Assembly (NCBI RefSeq): GCF_019704315.1
Contig: NZ_AP024597.1
Location: forward strand, 2,326,001 to 2,390,000
Origin: Stygiolobus caldivivus
Lineage (GTDB): Archaea > Thermoproteota > Thermoprotei_A > Sulfolobales > Sulfolobaceae
Direction of reading: 5' to 3'
DNA: 64,000 bases
Both the position numbers and the translations under genes were made by a program. Below the pieces are notes generated by a model. It did no database searches and was not told the origin of the DNA. It saw nothing but the letters and a program-made list of their open reading frames with translations. Positions within the stretch are counted from its first letter, which is position 1. Every line of letters starts with the position of its first letter. Below are positions 49,427-57,511 of this stretch, one piece after another.

Positions 49427-49609
49427 TTACTTCAGAATTTCAAAATCGCGTATACCAGAGCATGAACTATATAAATCAGTCCATGACGGACTTGGCCCAG
49501 CTCCACATACTATTTCATACGCCACCCTTATTTCTGGATAGCGATATATTTCTTCACATATTGGTTCTATTTGCACCACATTTTCCATAGATTTTACTCT
49601 TTTTGTCAT
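49427..49609 (-). CDS. Small Cys-containing peptide upstream of MFS gene
   Basis: 60 aa. Features: a charged leader-like half (MTKRVKSMENVVQIEPICEE) and a C-terminal half with CGAGPSPSW and SSCSG. It reads in the same direction as the MFS gene and ends 33 bases before it, so they probably share a transcript. No family recognised. It could be a secreted or modified peptide with its exporter, or a small regulatory protein. A chance frame is possible given the size. Confidence 0.45.
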   Translation of the reverse strand: MTKRVKSMENVVQIEPICEEIYRYPEIRVAYEIVCGAGPSPSWTDLYSSCSGIRDFEILK

Positions 49610-50306
49610 TAGTATTTAACTTACAATTCACCTTTAATATTTTTAACATACTGCCTTTAATATTTTTTTAGAAATAATGATGATATAGCTTTTAAGTATT
49701 CATAAAAAGCTATTTATAATCCCTATAAAAATATAAAAAGTTTTTATCGTTTCCTATCTACCGATACCATTACAAGAAGTTAAGCCCTTGGAAAAACCAT
49801 AGTGCAGGATATACCGTTAATGCAATGTCCTATCGAAATAGTATCTGACGTATTTTTAGGCTTTTCTCACATTATTTTATCAATAGTTGCTATCTGAAGG
49901 GTGCCGCTTAATATTATCCTCAGGCACTCGACCGCCTGAATATCCCGGCCTAACGTCTATTACTCCCTTGACCCTAGAGAAGACCGCTTCGGTACACCAA
50001 AAACACCCGCCGCCTAATGTAGCTTTTTCCATAAGGTCTAATGCCCGTTTACAGTATTAAATTAATGTTAGGTAAAATTTTATACATATAAAGTTATGCC
50101 TTTTAACAAAAAGAGCCAGCACGGTGGAGGGAAAAGGAGGCACTCGGATCCCAGACCCATCCTTAACCTCGTCCCGACGATGGAAGACACGTCATCCAAT
50201 TACCATAGTATAAGTCAATAGAAAAGGTTATCAATTCTAGAGAAAATACGAGATTTATACTCTAGTAGACTACATATACCGGAGAAAATAAATCATTTGT
50301 TTTGAT
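49610..50306. other. Spacer containing an msrA fragment
   Basis: About 700 bases; AT-rich up to 49920, then the inverted msrA fragment (49924-50092), then about 200 bases (50100-50300) of mixed composition with no gene seen. Confidence 0.5.
49924..50092 (-). repeat. msrA promoter and 5' fragment, inverted-repeat copy 2
   Basis: Reverse complement matches 39947-40117: the msrA promoter, start codon and first 34-37 codons up to GYSGG, with two mismatches only at the far end. It then breaks off into unrelated sequence. It keeps a promoter and start codon but encodes only a truncated peptide that still contains the catalytic GCFWC motif. Confidence 0.93.
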
Positions 50307-50410
50307 TATACTCGGTCGGTTAATAAAGGGCAAGAGTACTTTGGTATAAAACGTACATATTCTCCGGGCAGAAGGACGACGTCTTGTCCTATAATGCCTG
50401 ACTAAGTATA
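50307..50410 (+). mobile_element. 104-bp MITE-like element, copy 2
   Basis: Starts TATACTCGGTCGG and ends CTGACTAAGTATA, exactly 104 bp like copy 1 at 37540-37643. The first 31 bases differ from copy 1 at only two positions; the centre is diverged. No clear target duplication here. Confidence 0.6.
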
Positions 50411-50585
50411 CTAAGTTATATTTCTGGTTTTTTTTTTAAAAAAAAGAAAATATAACCGTTTTAAAACGTGGAGATTACCGATGAACTCTATAAGTCTACC
50501 CCATAATTCTATAGGTTTCTTACAAAGGAAATGTCCAAAGTCAACATAAACTACTAGATCCAACGTAAGCGAAACCACCGATGGG

Positions 50586-50636
50586 TTTGTCACATATGAC
50601 AAACTAACCCCTACTTAATTTGTCACAAATAACAAA
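50586..50636. promoter_or_regulatory. Paired palindromic operator-like sites
   Basis: Site 1, TTTGTCACATATGACAAA (50586-50603), is a perfect inverted repeat with 7-bp arms. Site 2, TTTGTCACAAATAACAAA (50619-50636), is an imperfect version. Centres are 33 bp apart, about three helix turns. They lie 30-80 bases before the ATPase start, where a regulator could act; the dimer-type symmetry suggests a winged-helix protein. Confidence 0.55.
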
Positions 50637-50666
50637 CTTATTACATGGAGATACATATACCACAAC

Positions 50667-51977
50667 GTGGACGAGGAACTACTAAAGATAATGTCAGAGT
50701 GGAACTTTTGGGGAGAAAAAGAGCCTAACGTAGGGGTAGAAAGGGATTGTTATAGAAGGAGAATATTAAAACTCTTGGAAAACGTAAAGGTCGTAGCGGT
50801 ATCCGGGATAAGGAGGGCAGGGAAGTCCTTCATAGCAAGACAAGTGGTAAAAAAGTTAATAGTAGAAAAAGGCGTAAAACCGGAAGACACACTAATTATC
50901 AGGCTTGATGACGAGAGGTTGGTAAACCCAAACTACGAACTATTGCTCAAAGTCTACGACCTCTACCTGACCTACGTAAAAAAGGGTAAGGGACTAACCT
51001 TTCTAGTTATCGACGAGGCACAGGAAGTAGAGGGCTGGGAAAGGTTTGTGAGGGGGTTAGAAGAGAGGGATGAGGCAAGGATAATAGTCACCGGCTCATC
51101 TGCAAAACTCCTGAGCTAGGAGTTCACGTCACTCCTCTCAGGTAGACACGTAGAAGTAAGGGTAACCCCACTGTCGTTTAAAGAGCTGTTGAGGTTTAAG
51201 GGGATAAGGGTAGACAATACGTTGGAATTGGCAAAGAGACTTGACGTAATAAAGGGGACCCTTGCGGAGATGATAGAGTACGGTGGCTTTCCGGACGTAG
51301 TCTTACACCCAGAAGTCAGGGCAGAACTAATCCACTCATATTTCGACACAATAGTCGTTAAAGACGTGGTCAACAGATACGGCCTGAGGAGTGAGGAAAA
51401 AGTGAGGACTTTAGCCAAGTTTTACATCTCTTCATCCGCGTCAAAGGTAACGTATAACAGCGTATCAAAGTTCCTTAAAATACCGGTGAAGACAGTGGAG
51501 AGGTATTCAGAGTACTTAGAGAAATCATACCTAATCTTTTTCCTCAAAAACTACTCAGTATCACCCAAGGCAGTCGAAAACTCACCGAGGAAGGTCTATG
51601 TAATAGATAACGGCTTCCTGAAATACTTTTCCACAGCGTCTTTAGGGAGGGCGTTTGAGACGTTAGTAGTACAGCACTTACACAAATACGCGTTGGACAA
51701 GTTTTATGAGATATATTACTGGTCATCGGGGGACTCGGAGGTGGACGTGGTGATAAAGAACGGGAGGAAAATAGTACCGATACAAGTCACATACGAGTTA
51801 AACGAAAACAAGGAAAGGGAGGTAAAGGGGGTTAAGGTATTCAGAAAGTACGCTACTTTTGACACTGCATTAATACTCACGTTTGGACAAGAAGGGGAAA
51901 TAGAAGGGGTAAAGGTCTTGCCCGCATATAAGTTCCTCCTTAGCCTGGAAAATATACTAGACCCGTTAACACAGTAA
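50667..51977 (+). pseudogene. Archaeal AAA+ ATPase (DUF4143 type) with in-frame TAG
   Basis: Starts GTG at 50667. About 437 codons, interrupted only by one TAG (51117-51119) in KLLS-stop-EFTSLLSGRH, where relatives have Lys or similar. Walker A SGIRRAGKS (about residue 46), Walker B FLVIDEAQ (about 113), sensor IIVTGSSAKLLS. After the stop: GRHVEVRVTPLSFKELL, YGGFPDVVL, DVVNRYGL, a winged-helix-like part and a C-terminal nuclease-like DUF4143 segment (YYWSSGDSEVDVVI, IQVTYEL). These ATPases are widespread, often near TA genes; their role is poorly known. Everything but the TAG is intact, so the lesion is recent. The paralogous 245-aa gene follows after 31 bases. Confidence 0.88.
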
Positions 51978-52008
51978 ATATTTAAATTTAGAAATTTAGA
52001 GAAATGTT

Positions 52009-52746
52009 GTGTTCGCCCTAAAAATACTCAACTCCCAAGTGAGCTACGGCTACGACGTGATAGAAGTAAAAGAGAACATAACCAACAGCGAAGCGTTCAT
52101 GAAGATAAACGGTGACACGATAGAGAGGTTCTCCCTAGACACACCGTATTATAAGATCACCGGGAAAAACGCCTACTTGCCTTCAAAGGAGATAAACCTG
52201 GCCGACGTAAAGTCGTTCCTGTACTCAGCGATAAAGAACATAATTAGGGAGGACAAGTACCCTATATTATCAGTAAGCAACGAAGGGGTGGTCTACGACT
52301 TCTCGGTACTAGACAGAGAGGTCAAAGTCACGGAAAAGACACTAAACGGGGTACACATACTCGCATCGGTACTGCAAAAACCCCTACTCAACGCACCGGT
52401 TAACTTACCCCTACCGCCGTGGGTCACACCGTTCAACCTCGTGTCGGCGATGATCTCGTTACAAGAAAAGCCAAAAGACGTGTTAAAGAAACACTTCCAA
52501 CAAGTGACCAAGATCGAAACTGATAGTGGGTATATCGAGAAGAGCGGGCTAAAACTCATAAGGTTCTACCACGAAGGTGCTAAGAAAGTCCTCTGCTACA
52601 CCCGGATGTTAGAGTATGTGTGTTTCGAAGACACCGGGACGGTAAACGAAGTCAGGATTTCCGATAAAGACGCTGAGAACATTATAAACGATATAATTTA
52701 CGATTACGGTAAATGCGTGGTAGAAAAAGGGATGATACTAATATAA
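52009..52746 (+). CDS. Unknown protein, paralogue of 38861-39601 product
   Basis: 245 aa, GTG start at 52009. Aligned over its full length with the 38861-39601 protein (about 60 percent identical by eye). Shared blocks are LPSKEINLADVKSF, LPPWVTPF, KHFQQVTK, GLKLIRFY, CFEDTG. It follows the ATPase gene in the same direction by 31 bases, probably in one operon. Function unknown. Confidence 0.8.
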   Translation: MFALKILNSQVSYGYDVIEVKENITNSEAFMKINGDTIERFSLDTPYYKITGKNAYLPSKEINLADVKSFLYSAIKNIIREDKYPILSVSNEGVVYDFSVLDREVKVTEKTLNGVHILASVLQKPLLNAPVNLPLPPWVTPFNLVSAMISLQEKPKDVLKKHFQQVTKIETDSGYIEKSGLKLIRFYHEGAKKVLCYTRMLEYVCFEDTGTVNEVRISDKDAENIINDIIYDYGKCVVEKGMILI

Positions 52747-53099
52747 ACTAACTAGTCCCTTCCCCATTTTACGATAAACCGTACGTGAATTTTATATACG
52801 GCTATCAAGCCACACGTCACTTTCTTTACCTTAAAACGTGACCAATTTTGGTTTAACCGCCTTCTCGGGCGAGTCCCTTTTGCGATCCCCATTTATCCAA
52901 TTATGATAAGGGTGACTATTAAATATATACATTGTAATATTAATGCATAATACGCACAAAAACGTGAGACTACGGGTCTATAACTTAGTTTATAGAGAAT
53001 AATTTTGAATTTACTCTGTTATTTATCTATGAATTATACTAATTCAAGACAAAACATCCCGACCTACAACGAATGCCTTAACGTCCCCCCCCCCCCACC
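52747..53099. other. Spacer with a poly-C tract
   Basis: About 350 bases between convergent genes. It contains the 12-base C run at 53085-53096 just past the stop of the minus-strand gene. Otherwise AT-rich with no structure recognised. Confidence 0.6.
53085..53096 (-). repeat. Homopolymer of 12 C (G12 in the sense of the adjacent gene)
   Basis: Uninterrupted run of 12 C on the plus strand, four bases beyond the stop codon of the minus-strand gene at 53100-53603. In the transcript it would be G12 in the 3' untranslated region. Rare by chance in AT-rich DNA. Confidence 0.9.
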
Positions 53100-53603
53100 T
53101 CACAACATCTCCAAATAGTTCCTCTTTATGAAATTAACAGTCTGGTCAGGGTTGATGATGTCTTCGAGTACAAACCTCCTTCCGTCCTTAGTAGTTATTT
53201 CTAAGGTACCGATAGTATATATGTCTTTAGAGACCATACGCATAGTCACTACAGGTTTCCCTTGTCCGTTCTCGGGCTTATAAGTCCGGCTCTCCAAAAC
53301 ATTTAAACCCGCTACATCACTCCAGCTCAATACCAAATTTTTGTCTTTATATAGTCCTTCTGTGCTAACAAAGTACCAGTGGTTTCCATTACCGCCTATA
53401 TAGACCGGGTACAACGCATTTTTAGGGATCTTGCTGTTAATATAGGCACCTAACCCTATCGTGAGTATGGAAATTAAGGGAAGCGCAAATAAAGGGACTA
53501 CACTATTAGAGGCCTTCCACAACAGTAACCCTACAGCGAAATAGGCAATAGCCCCTAAATAGAAGCCAAGGACATATCTCTTAGGGCTGACTTGCTTTAC
53601 CAT
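53100..53603 (-). CDS. Two-helix membrane protein with cytoplasmic beta domain
   Basis: 167 aa. Two membrane helices form a hairpin (about 9-32 and 37-55), followed by about 105 residues predicted beta-rich (HWYFVSTEGLYKDKNLVLSW, GTLEITTKDGRRFVLEDI), like PH-type domains found after a helix pair in many small membrane proteins. No symbol. The G12 tract directly follows its stop. Confidence 0.7.
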   Translation of the reverse strand: MVKQVSPKRYVLGFYLGAIAYFAVGLLLWKASNSVVPLFALPLISILTIGLGAYINSKIPKNALYPVYIGGNGNHWYFVSTEGLYKDKNLVLSWSDVAGLNVLESRTYKPENGQGKPVVTMRMVSKDIYTIGTLEITTKDGRRFVLEDIINPDQTVNFIKRNYLEML

Positions 53604-53865
53604 ATAACTCTATCTAGATAATTTTAGTATATATATTTTACATGGTGAAACAATTCCACTGTGTAGGCCTCAATCCCTCTTCACCCGTTGCTGGCGAGAA
53701 CTCCCATACCGTCACAGACCACATCCTCCCAACTGCTACAGACCCAGGTTTTTAGAGGCATTGACGTGTGGGTAGTTCATAGGTCCATTGGAAGTTTCAG
53801 TTTGTCCTATTAAGCTATTTTAACTGTTAACTATACGTCAAGTAAGTGTGGTCATAGTGCTATCA

Positions 53866-54615
53866 TTAAGCTACAAATTCTGGGACTAGCCTTCTCTTCC
53901 ACAAGACCAGCGCTATGGAATACTTCACCATGTTTATACTCCTGTTAACGGCCTTAGTAGCCCTCTTGAAACGTAAAAGCCTACCCCTAAGTGAAAGGAC
54001 TCGTGGGGGTTATGGTTAAGACTACCGTGTGGTCCTTTAACCAAAAGTAAACGTCGTAATCACCGCTAACCCACCGTCGTCAGGCAAGTGGTCCTTGACC
54101 TCACGAAAAGTATCCTCGTCCCTATCACCCACAGAGTAAAGCCCGAGACTCGTGTACACGTAACAAGTAAAGGCCCACTTGTTGAAAGCCCTAGTCTCTG
54201 TGCAAGTACGTCCACACCTCGTCAACAGTAACGACCTTACCCTTGACCAACTATTTAGCCCTACTCCACAAGTCCACGACCTCCTCCTACTCCTGCCCAC
54301 CATGACTCTTTACCCAAGTAAAAACAGTACCCAAAGGCACATTAAGCGCTCCAAAATAGCCCTCATACTCATGCCATTAGCCATCCTCAAAGCCTCCTCC
54401 CTCAACTCTTTGGAGTGGTGGTATGTCGCATCACCGAGGAAATACTTACCGCAATCCCTACATAGAAACCTCTGCCTACCCAGAGGCTTACCGCATTTAA
54501 CGACGTGGTGACTACCACAAGAGGGACAAGCTATGTCATGGCTAATTACCGTTCCTACCCATAAGTAATACTCATTATACAAATACAAATAGCTTAATGA
54601 CTGCACTATGTCCAC
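53866..54615 (-). pseudogene. Decayed IS1-family-like transposase
   Basis: N-terminal zinc finger CPSCGSHHVVKCGKPLGRQ followed by FLCRDCGKYFLG, then the helix-turn-helix part (ELREEALRMANGMSMRAI, continuing in another frame as ALNVPLGTVFTWVKSHGGQ). The catalytic-domain segment VTVDEVWTYLHRD carries the first Asp. Then RAFNKWAFTCYVYTSLG, HESFH, and in another frame KAVNRSINMVKYSIALVL and the end PEFVA-stop. Several frameshifts and stops (TAG after GGQE, TAG after RAK, TAG after LHRD) make it inactive. No clear terminal repeats found. Confidence 0.82.
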
Positions 54616-54836
54616 ACTCCTAAATTAAATAGAAAACTTTAATATTATTCATCTTATCTCACGTAAGTAGGCTTCCCCCTGGTTATGCCAATAGGAAAAA
54701 CGCATACGAAGTCGTTATTGCCAAGTTAGATAAACTCGGGGAGTCCCCGTTTTACGGGAGTGAGACCCAAACTCCAGGACCGTTTTAGGAAAAGGTATAA
54801 CAAAATAGTGTAGTAATAAGGTTCGACATAGATAAA

Positions 54837-55241
54837 CTATTTAGGTAACAACGTCTTTACAGTCTCTATATCCATGTAGTCCTCAAGGTACGAGGCGTAT
54901 AGCATTGCTCTTAAACAACACTCCCTTTCAAAGAGTAGTTTCCCCCTAAGCATGATTATTTTAAACTTTACTGGTGCATATTCTATAAACTTGACGTCCC
55001 CTTTGATCTTGGTTAGTTTTTCAATTTCATCATTTAAATCATCGGCATATAGCCATGAGTCCCTCCATGATACCTTATACCCCGTGTAAACCCCTATGTC
55101 TATGTCCCTGAAAACGGGAGACTGTACAAAACCCCCGTAAACGATCGCTAACAATATTTCCTTTTTCTCAAAGAGTAACCTCTTAATTTCCTCTAGGATT
55201 TTCTCCCTTTCATCAAAGGGGATTTTGTGGGTCACACTCAA
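54837..55241 (-). CDS. MntA-type nucleotidyltransferase antitoxin
   Basis: 134 aa. Minimal nucleotidyltransferase fold. The site IVYGGFVQSPVFRDIDIGVY keeps the D-x-D metal-binding pair, with Gly in place of Ser in the GS motif. In known HepT/MntA pairs the MntA protein blocks the toxin by AMPylating a Tyr next to its active site. Overlaps the upstream HepT-like gene by 29 bases, so the two are co-translated. Confidence 0.85.
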   Translation of the reverse strand: MSVTHKIPFDEREKILEEIKRLLFEKKEILLAIVYGGFVQSPVFRDIDIGVYTGYKVSWRDSWLYADDLNDEIEKLTKIKGDVKFIEYAPVKFKIIMLRGKLLFERECCLRAMLYASYLEDYMDIETVKTLLPK

Positions 55242-55644
55242 AACTTTTCACCTCATTTACGAACTCGCGTAGAGTTTTAATAACCCATTCCTTACACTCG
55301 TTATATATTCTGATATCGTCCACAGCCCAGTATCGATGGATTATTATGTTCCTCATAGCTGAAATTTTCTTTAGCCCTTCTGAAACGTCCCTAGTCATTA
55401 ACCCGTGGGCGTAAAGTTTATCAAACGCGTCCTTATACCCATCAACCATTTCATTAAAACACTTTTCCAAAATTATCACTGCAATATTAAATGCCGATTC
55501 TACTGAAAGAGATACAGAGTACCTTAAGGAGAAACGGTTGGTTAATGAGGAATAAAATTCGTTAATCGGTAGAGAAGTGATTTTCTCCATCTCTCCGATA
55601 GCTGTAAGGAGTTCTGAAATCAGGGAATTAAGCCTTTCCTCCAC
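55213..55644 (-). CDS. HepT-like HEPN toxin
   Basis: 143 aa. Helical HEPN domain with the RNase motif R-x4-H-x-Y in MRNIIIHRYWAVD (about residues 104-116), where the Tyr is the AMPylation site in known HepT toxins. First gene of the pair with 54837-55241. All key residues are present, so it should be an active pair. Confidence 0.87.
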   Translation of the reverse strand: MEERLNSLISELLTAIGEMEKITSLPINEFYSSLTNRFSLRYSVSLSVESAFNIAVIILEKCFNEMVDGYKDAFDKLYAHGLMTRDVSEGLKKISAMRNIIIHRYWAVDDIRIYNECKEWVIKTLREFVNEVKSFECDPQNPL

Positions 55645-55689
55645 GATAGAGTGGTAGTTATAAGGCCTATAAATAGTTAGGGAGTGCGG

Positions 55690-55790
55690 AAGCAGTGTAG
55701 CTATCTCCTATAAGTTATGAAGTACTTCATCGTGTTTATACCCTATATTGTCCTATTGAAACGCCCGAGCCACCCCTAATCCAGTACCTC
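55690..55790 (-). pseudogene. Possible second relic of an IS1-like transposase end
   Basis: About 35 bases (the minus-strand reading of GAAGTACTTCATCGTGTTTATA) resemble the part of the transposase wreck at 53920-53945 that encodes the region around KYSIALVL. It is too short and degraded for certainty. Confidence 0.25.
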
Positions 55791-55815
55791 ATTGGGGACA
55801 TAATTTACTTTTAGA

Positions 55816-55824
55816 CCCCCCCCC
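55816..55824 (-). repeat. Homopolymer of 9 C (G9 in the sense of the adjacent gene)
   Basis: Nine C on the plus strand, seven bases past the TAA of the minus-strand gene ending at 55832. Same relation to the upstream stop as the G12 tract at 53085. Confidence 0.9.
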
Positions 55825-55831
55825 ATCTCCA

Positions 55832-57342
55832 TTAAGACAAACACTGACTTTGTGCTTTTTCAATCACACAGCTAACTAGATCACTTGCAATATCGCTCTC
55901 CGAATCAGACACATCTACTTCGTATATACAGTCGTCGATCAAGGAGTCAAGGATCCCCATACAGTACTCGATCATCCCCCTAGGCGCACCCAACCCCCTT
56001 AAATACTCCGGCAATAAAGTCTGAAGTTTATTCTTAGCGACCTCCACGGCCTTCTTAACCTTCAACACATAAGGCTCTGCCTCCTTAACAATCTCGTCTA
56101 CGTCCTCACTCCAAAGAATATAGTTAATAACAGCATCTGCAATAGCCTTACTCACACCATACTTAGTCATAATAATACCGATAGCACTTTCCGCACCCGT
56201 TTCGTACTTCTTGCTCAAGGACAATATGTCCCCAACACCCAACATGTTAGCATATTCTTCCACAGCTTGGTCTGTATACTCACCGTCCACAGTAGAAGGC
56301 CTAGGGACGAAGAACAGGGGAGCCAATGGGAACTTATCCCCGGTTAGTTGCTGTAACAAGTTCTCGTTCAACGAGTATATAAAGCCAACAAGCCCGACCC
56401 TTTTACAACCACTAGCACACGAGTACGCTGAAAACACCGGTGCCCCGACAAGCATTTCGTTATAAGAAGTGTTTGAAGATAAAAGGCTGCAGAGATTTTG
56501 AGAGCCTAATAAGATAAAATTACACAAACCCTCGTCTAAACTCGCGGGGAATAGCGTGAAGAGCACTCTGGCTATATTGGCAATATTAGGGGGAACATCA
56601 CTAATATTAGGGGGTATCGGAGTTAAGATAGCGAAATAGGGATAAGGCGGATAACTTGTTACTGACTGTAATAACTTCAATAATGGATCTGCTGTTAAAT
56701 GCCCTCCAGAGAGATATATAAGAAGCCCTGGAATATCCGTATCTATGAATGAACGAGATGTGAATGCCGGTACATAATTAGCTATTATAGCCCCCCCCTC
56801 CCTGTACTCTCTATCCAGTCAAGTAATGGCCCCACTATAACCTCACTGCAGTCTACCGGCGGTTTCGGGCTCACCCACTGCCTAGAGATCCTTATCCCCT
56901 TAACTTGCAAGACTATAATATTTGACTGAGCAGTCCTAATTAACTCCCATATCGGTGACCCCTCGTCAGGACTTAATATAAATTCAGTTGACCCTTGAAA
57001 CACGTGAAGTGACCTCCCACCGATCCAGTAATTTGATTTCCCTCCTATGTAATAGTAATTACCCTCCCTAGTACGTATAACTACACCGTGCCTAATAACC
57101 TGGAAAATGTTTTTTGCCCTTTTAGACACCCTACCGCTAACCGCTAATGCCGGGTATATTTCGAACTGCTGAATCCCCCCTTGAGTTAACAAGTTTTTTA
57201 TCCCTACTGCAGTACAATTCGTTGTCTCCCTTACTATTGCATAGCCAATTGCTATAGTTATTGGTAGACCTAACTTCCCTAATAAACTGTTCAATTTGCT
57301 AATAAACTCCTCATCTACTGGAAAAGGAGAAGTCCCGCTCAT
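55832..57342 (-). pseudogene. Multi-domain protein of unknown family, frameshifted at a G8 tract
   Basis: From the ATG at 57342 the frame gives 185 residues ending IESTGRGGL-stop at 56785. The stop comes directly after a run of eight G. With nine G the frame continues GRGGAIIANYVPAF, SFIDTDIPGLLIYLSGGHLTADPLL, then the open frame to 55832 (about 500 codons in all). That continuation matches the intact paralogue at 58292-59185. Domains: 1 (to about 165) with RHGVVIRTREGNYYYIGGKS; 2 with NEMLVGAPVFSA and GVGDILSLSKKY; 3 with ADAVINYILWSEDVDEIVKEA, shared with the 57512-58234 product. The function is unknown. It may be off by slippage, a true pseudogene, or a sequencing miscount. Confidence 0.8.
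56791..56798 (-). repeat. Homopolymer of 8 C inside the reading frame (G8 in sense)
   Basis: The frame break of the 55832-57342 gene falls exactly on this run. G8 gives a stop two codons later; G9 restores about 320 further codons. Confidence 0.9.
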
Positions 57343-57511
57343 ATTTTAAATATCGATATTGACTATATAAAAACTCTTTTAATAAGATATAATTTAGCCT
57401 AACTACCCTTATTAATATTGATAGAGGACGCGAATATCTAGGCTAATTGAAAGTAGTTAGACACAACTTCAACCTGACAAAATTTAAATCAGAATTAGAC
57501 ATATTAACAGT
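57343..57511. promoter_or_regulatory. Divergent leaderless promoters with a 12-bp palindrome
   Basis: 169 bases between two divergent starts. Minus side: TTTTTATATA about 25 bases before the ATG at 57342. Plus side: AAATTTAAATC about 25 bases before the ATG at 57512. Both spacings fit leaderless transcripts. AATATCGATATT (57349-57360), a perfect palindrome, lies between the minus-side TATA box and its start codon, a place where a bound protein would block transcription. Confidence 0.55.

Noticed and set aside
37540..50410. The paired 104-bp repeats as CRISPR material
   Set aside because: No regular spacing, only two distant copies, inverted ends typical of transposable elements.
50411..50602. 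63-codon minus frame ending in the MITE-like element
   Set aside because: Runs through the operator palindrome region and a poly-A/T stretch; no coding character.
51117..51119. TAG read as pyrrolysine
   Set aside because: Pyrrolysine coding is not known in Sulfolobales and no pyl genes are in the window; nonsense mutation is simpler.
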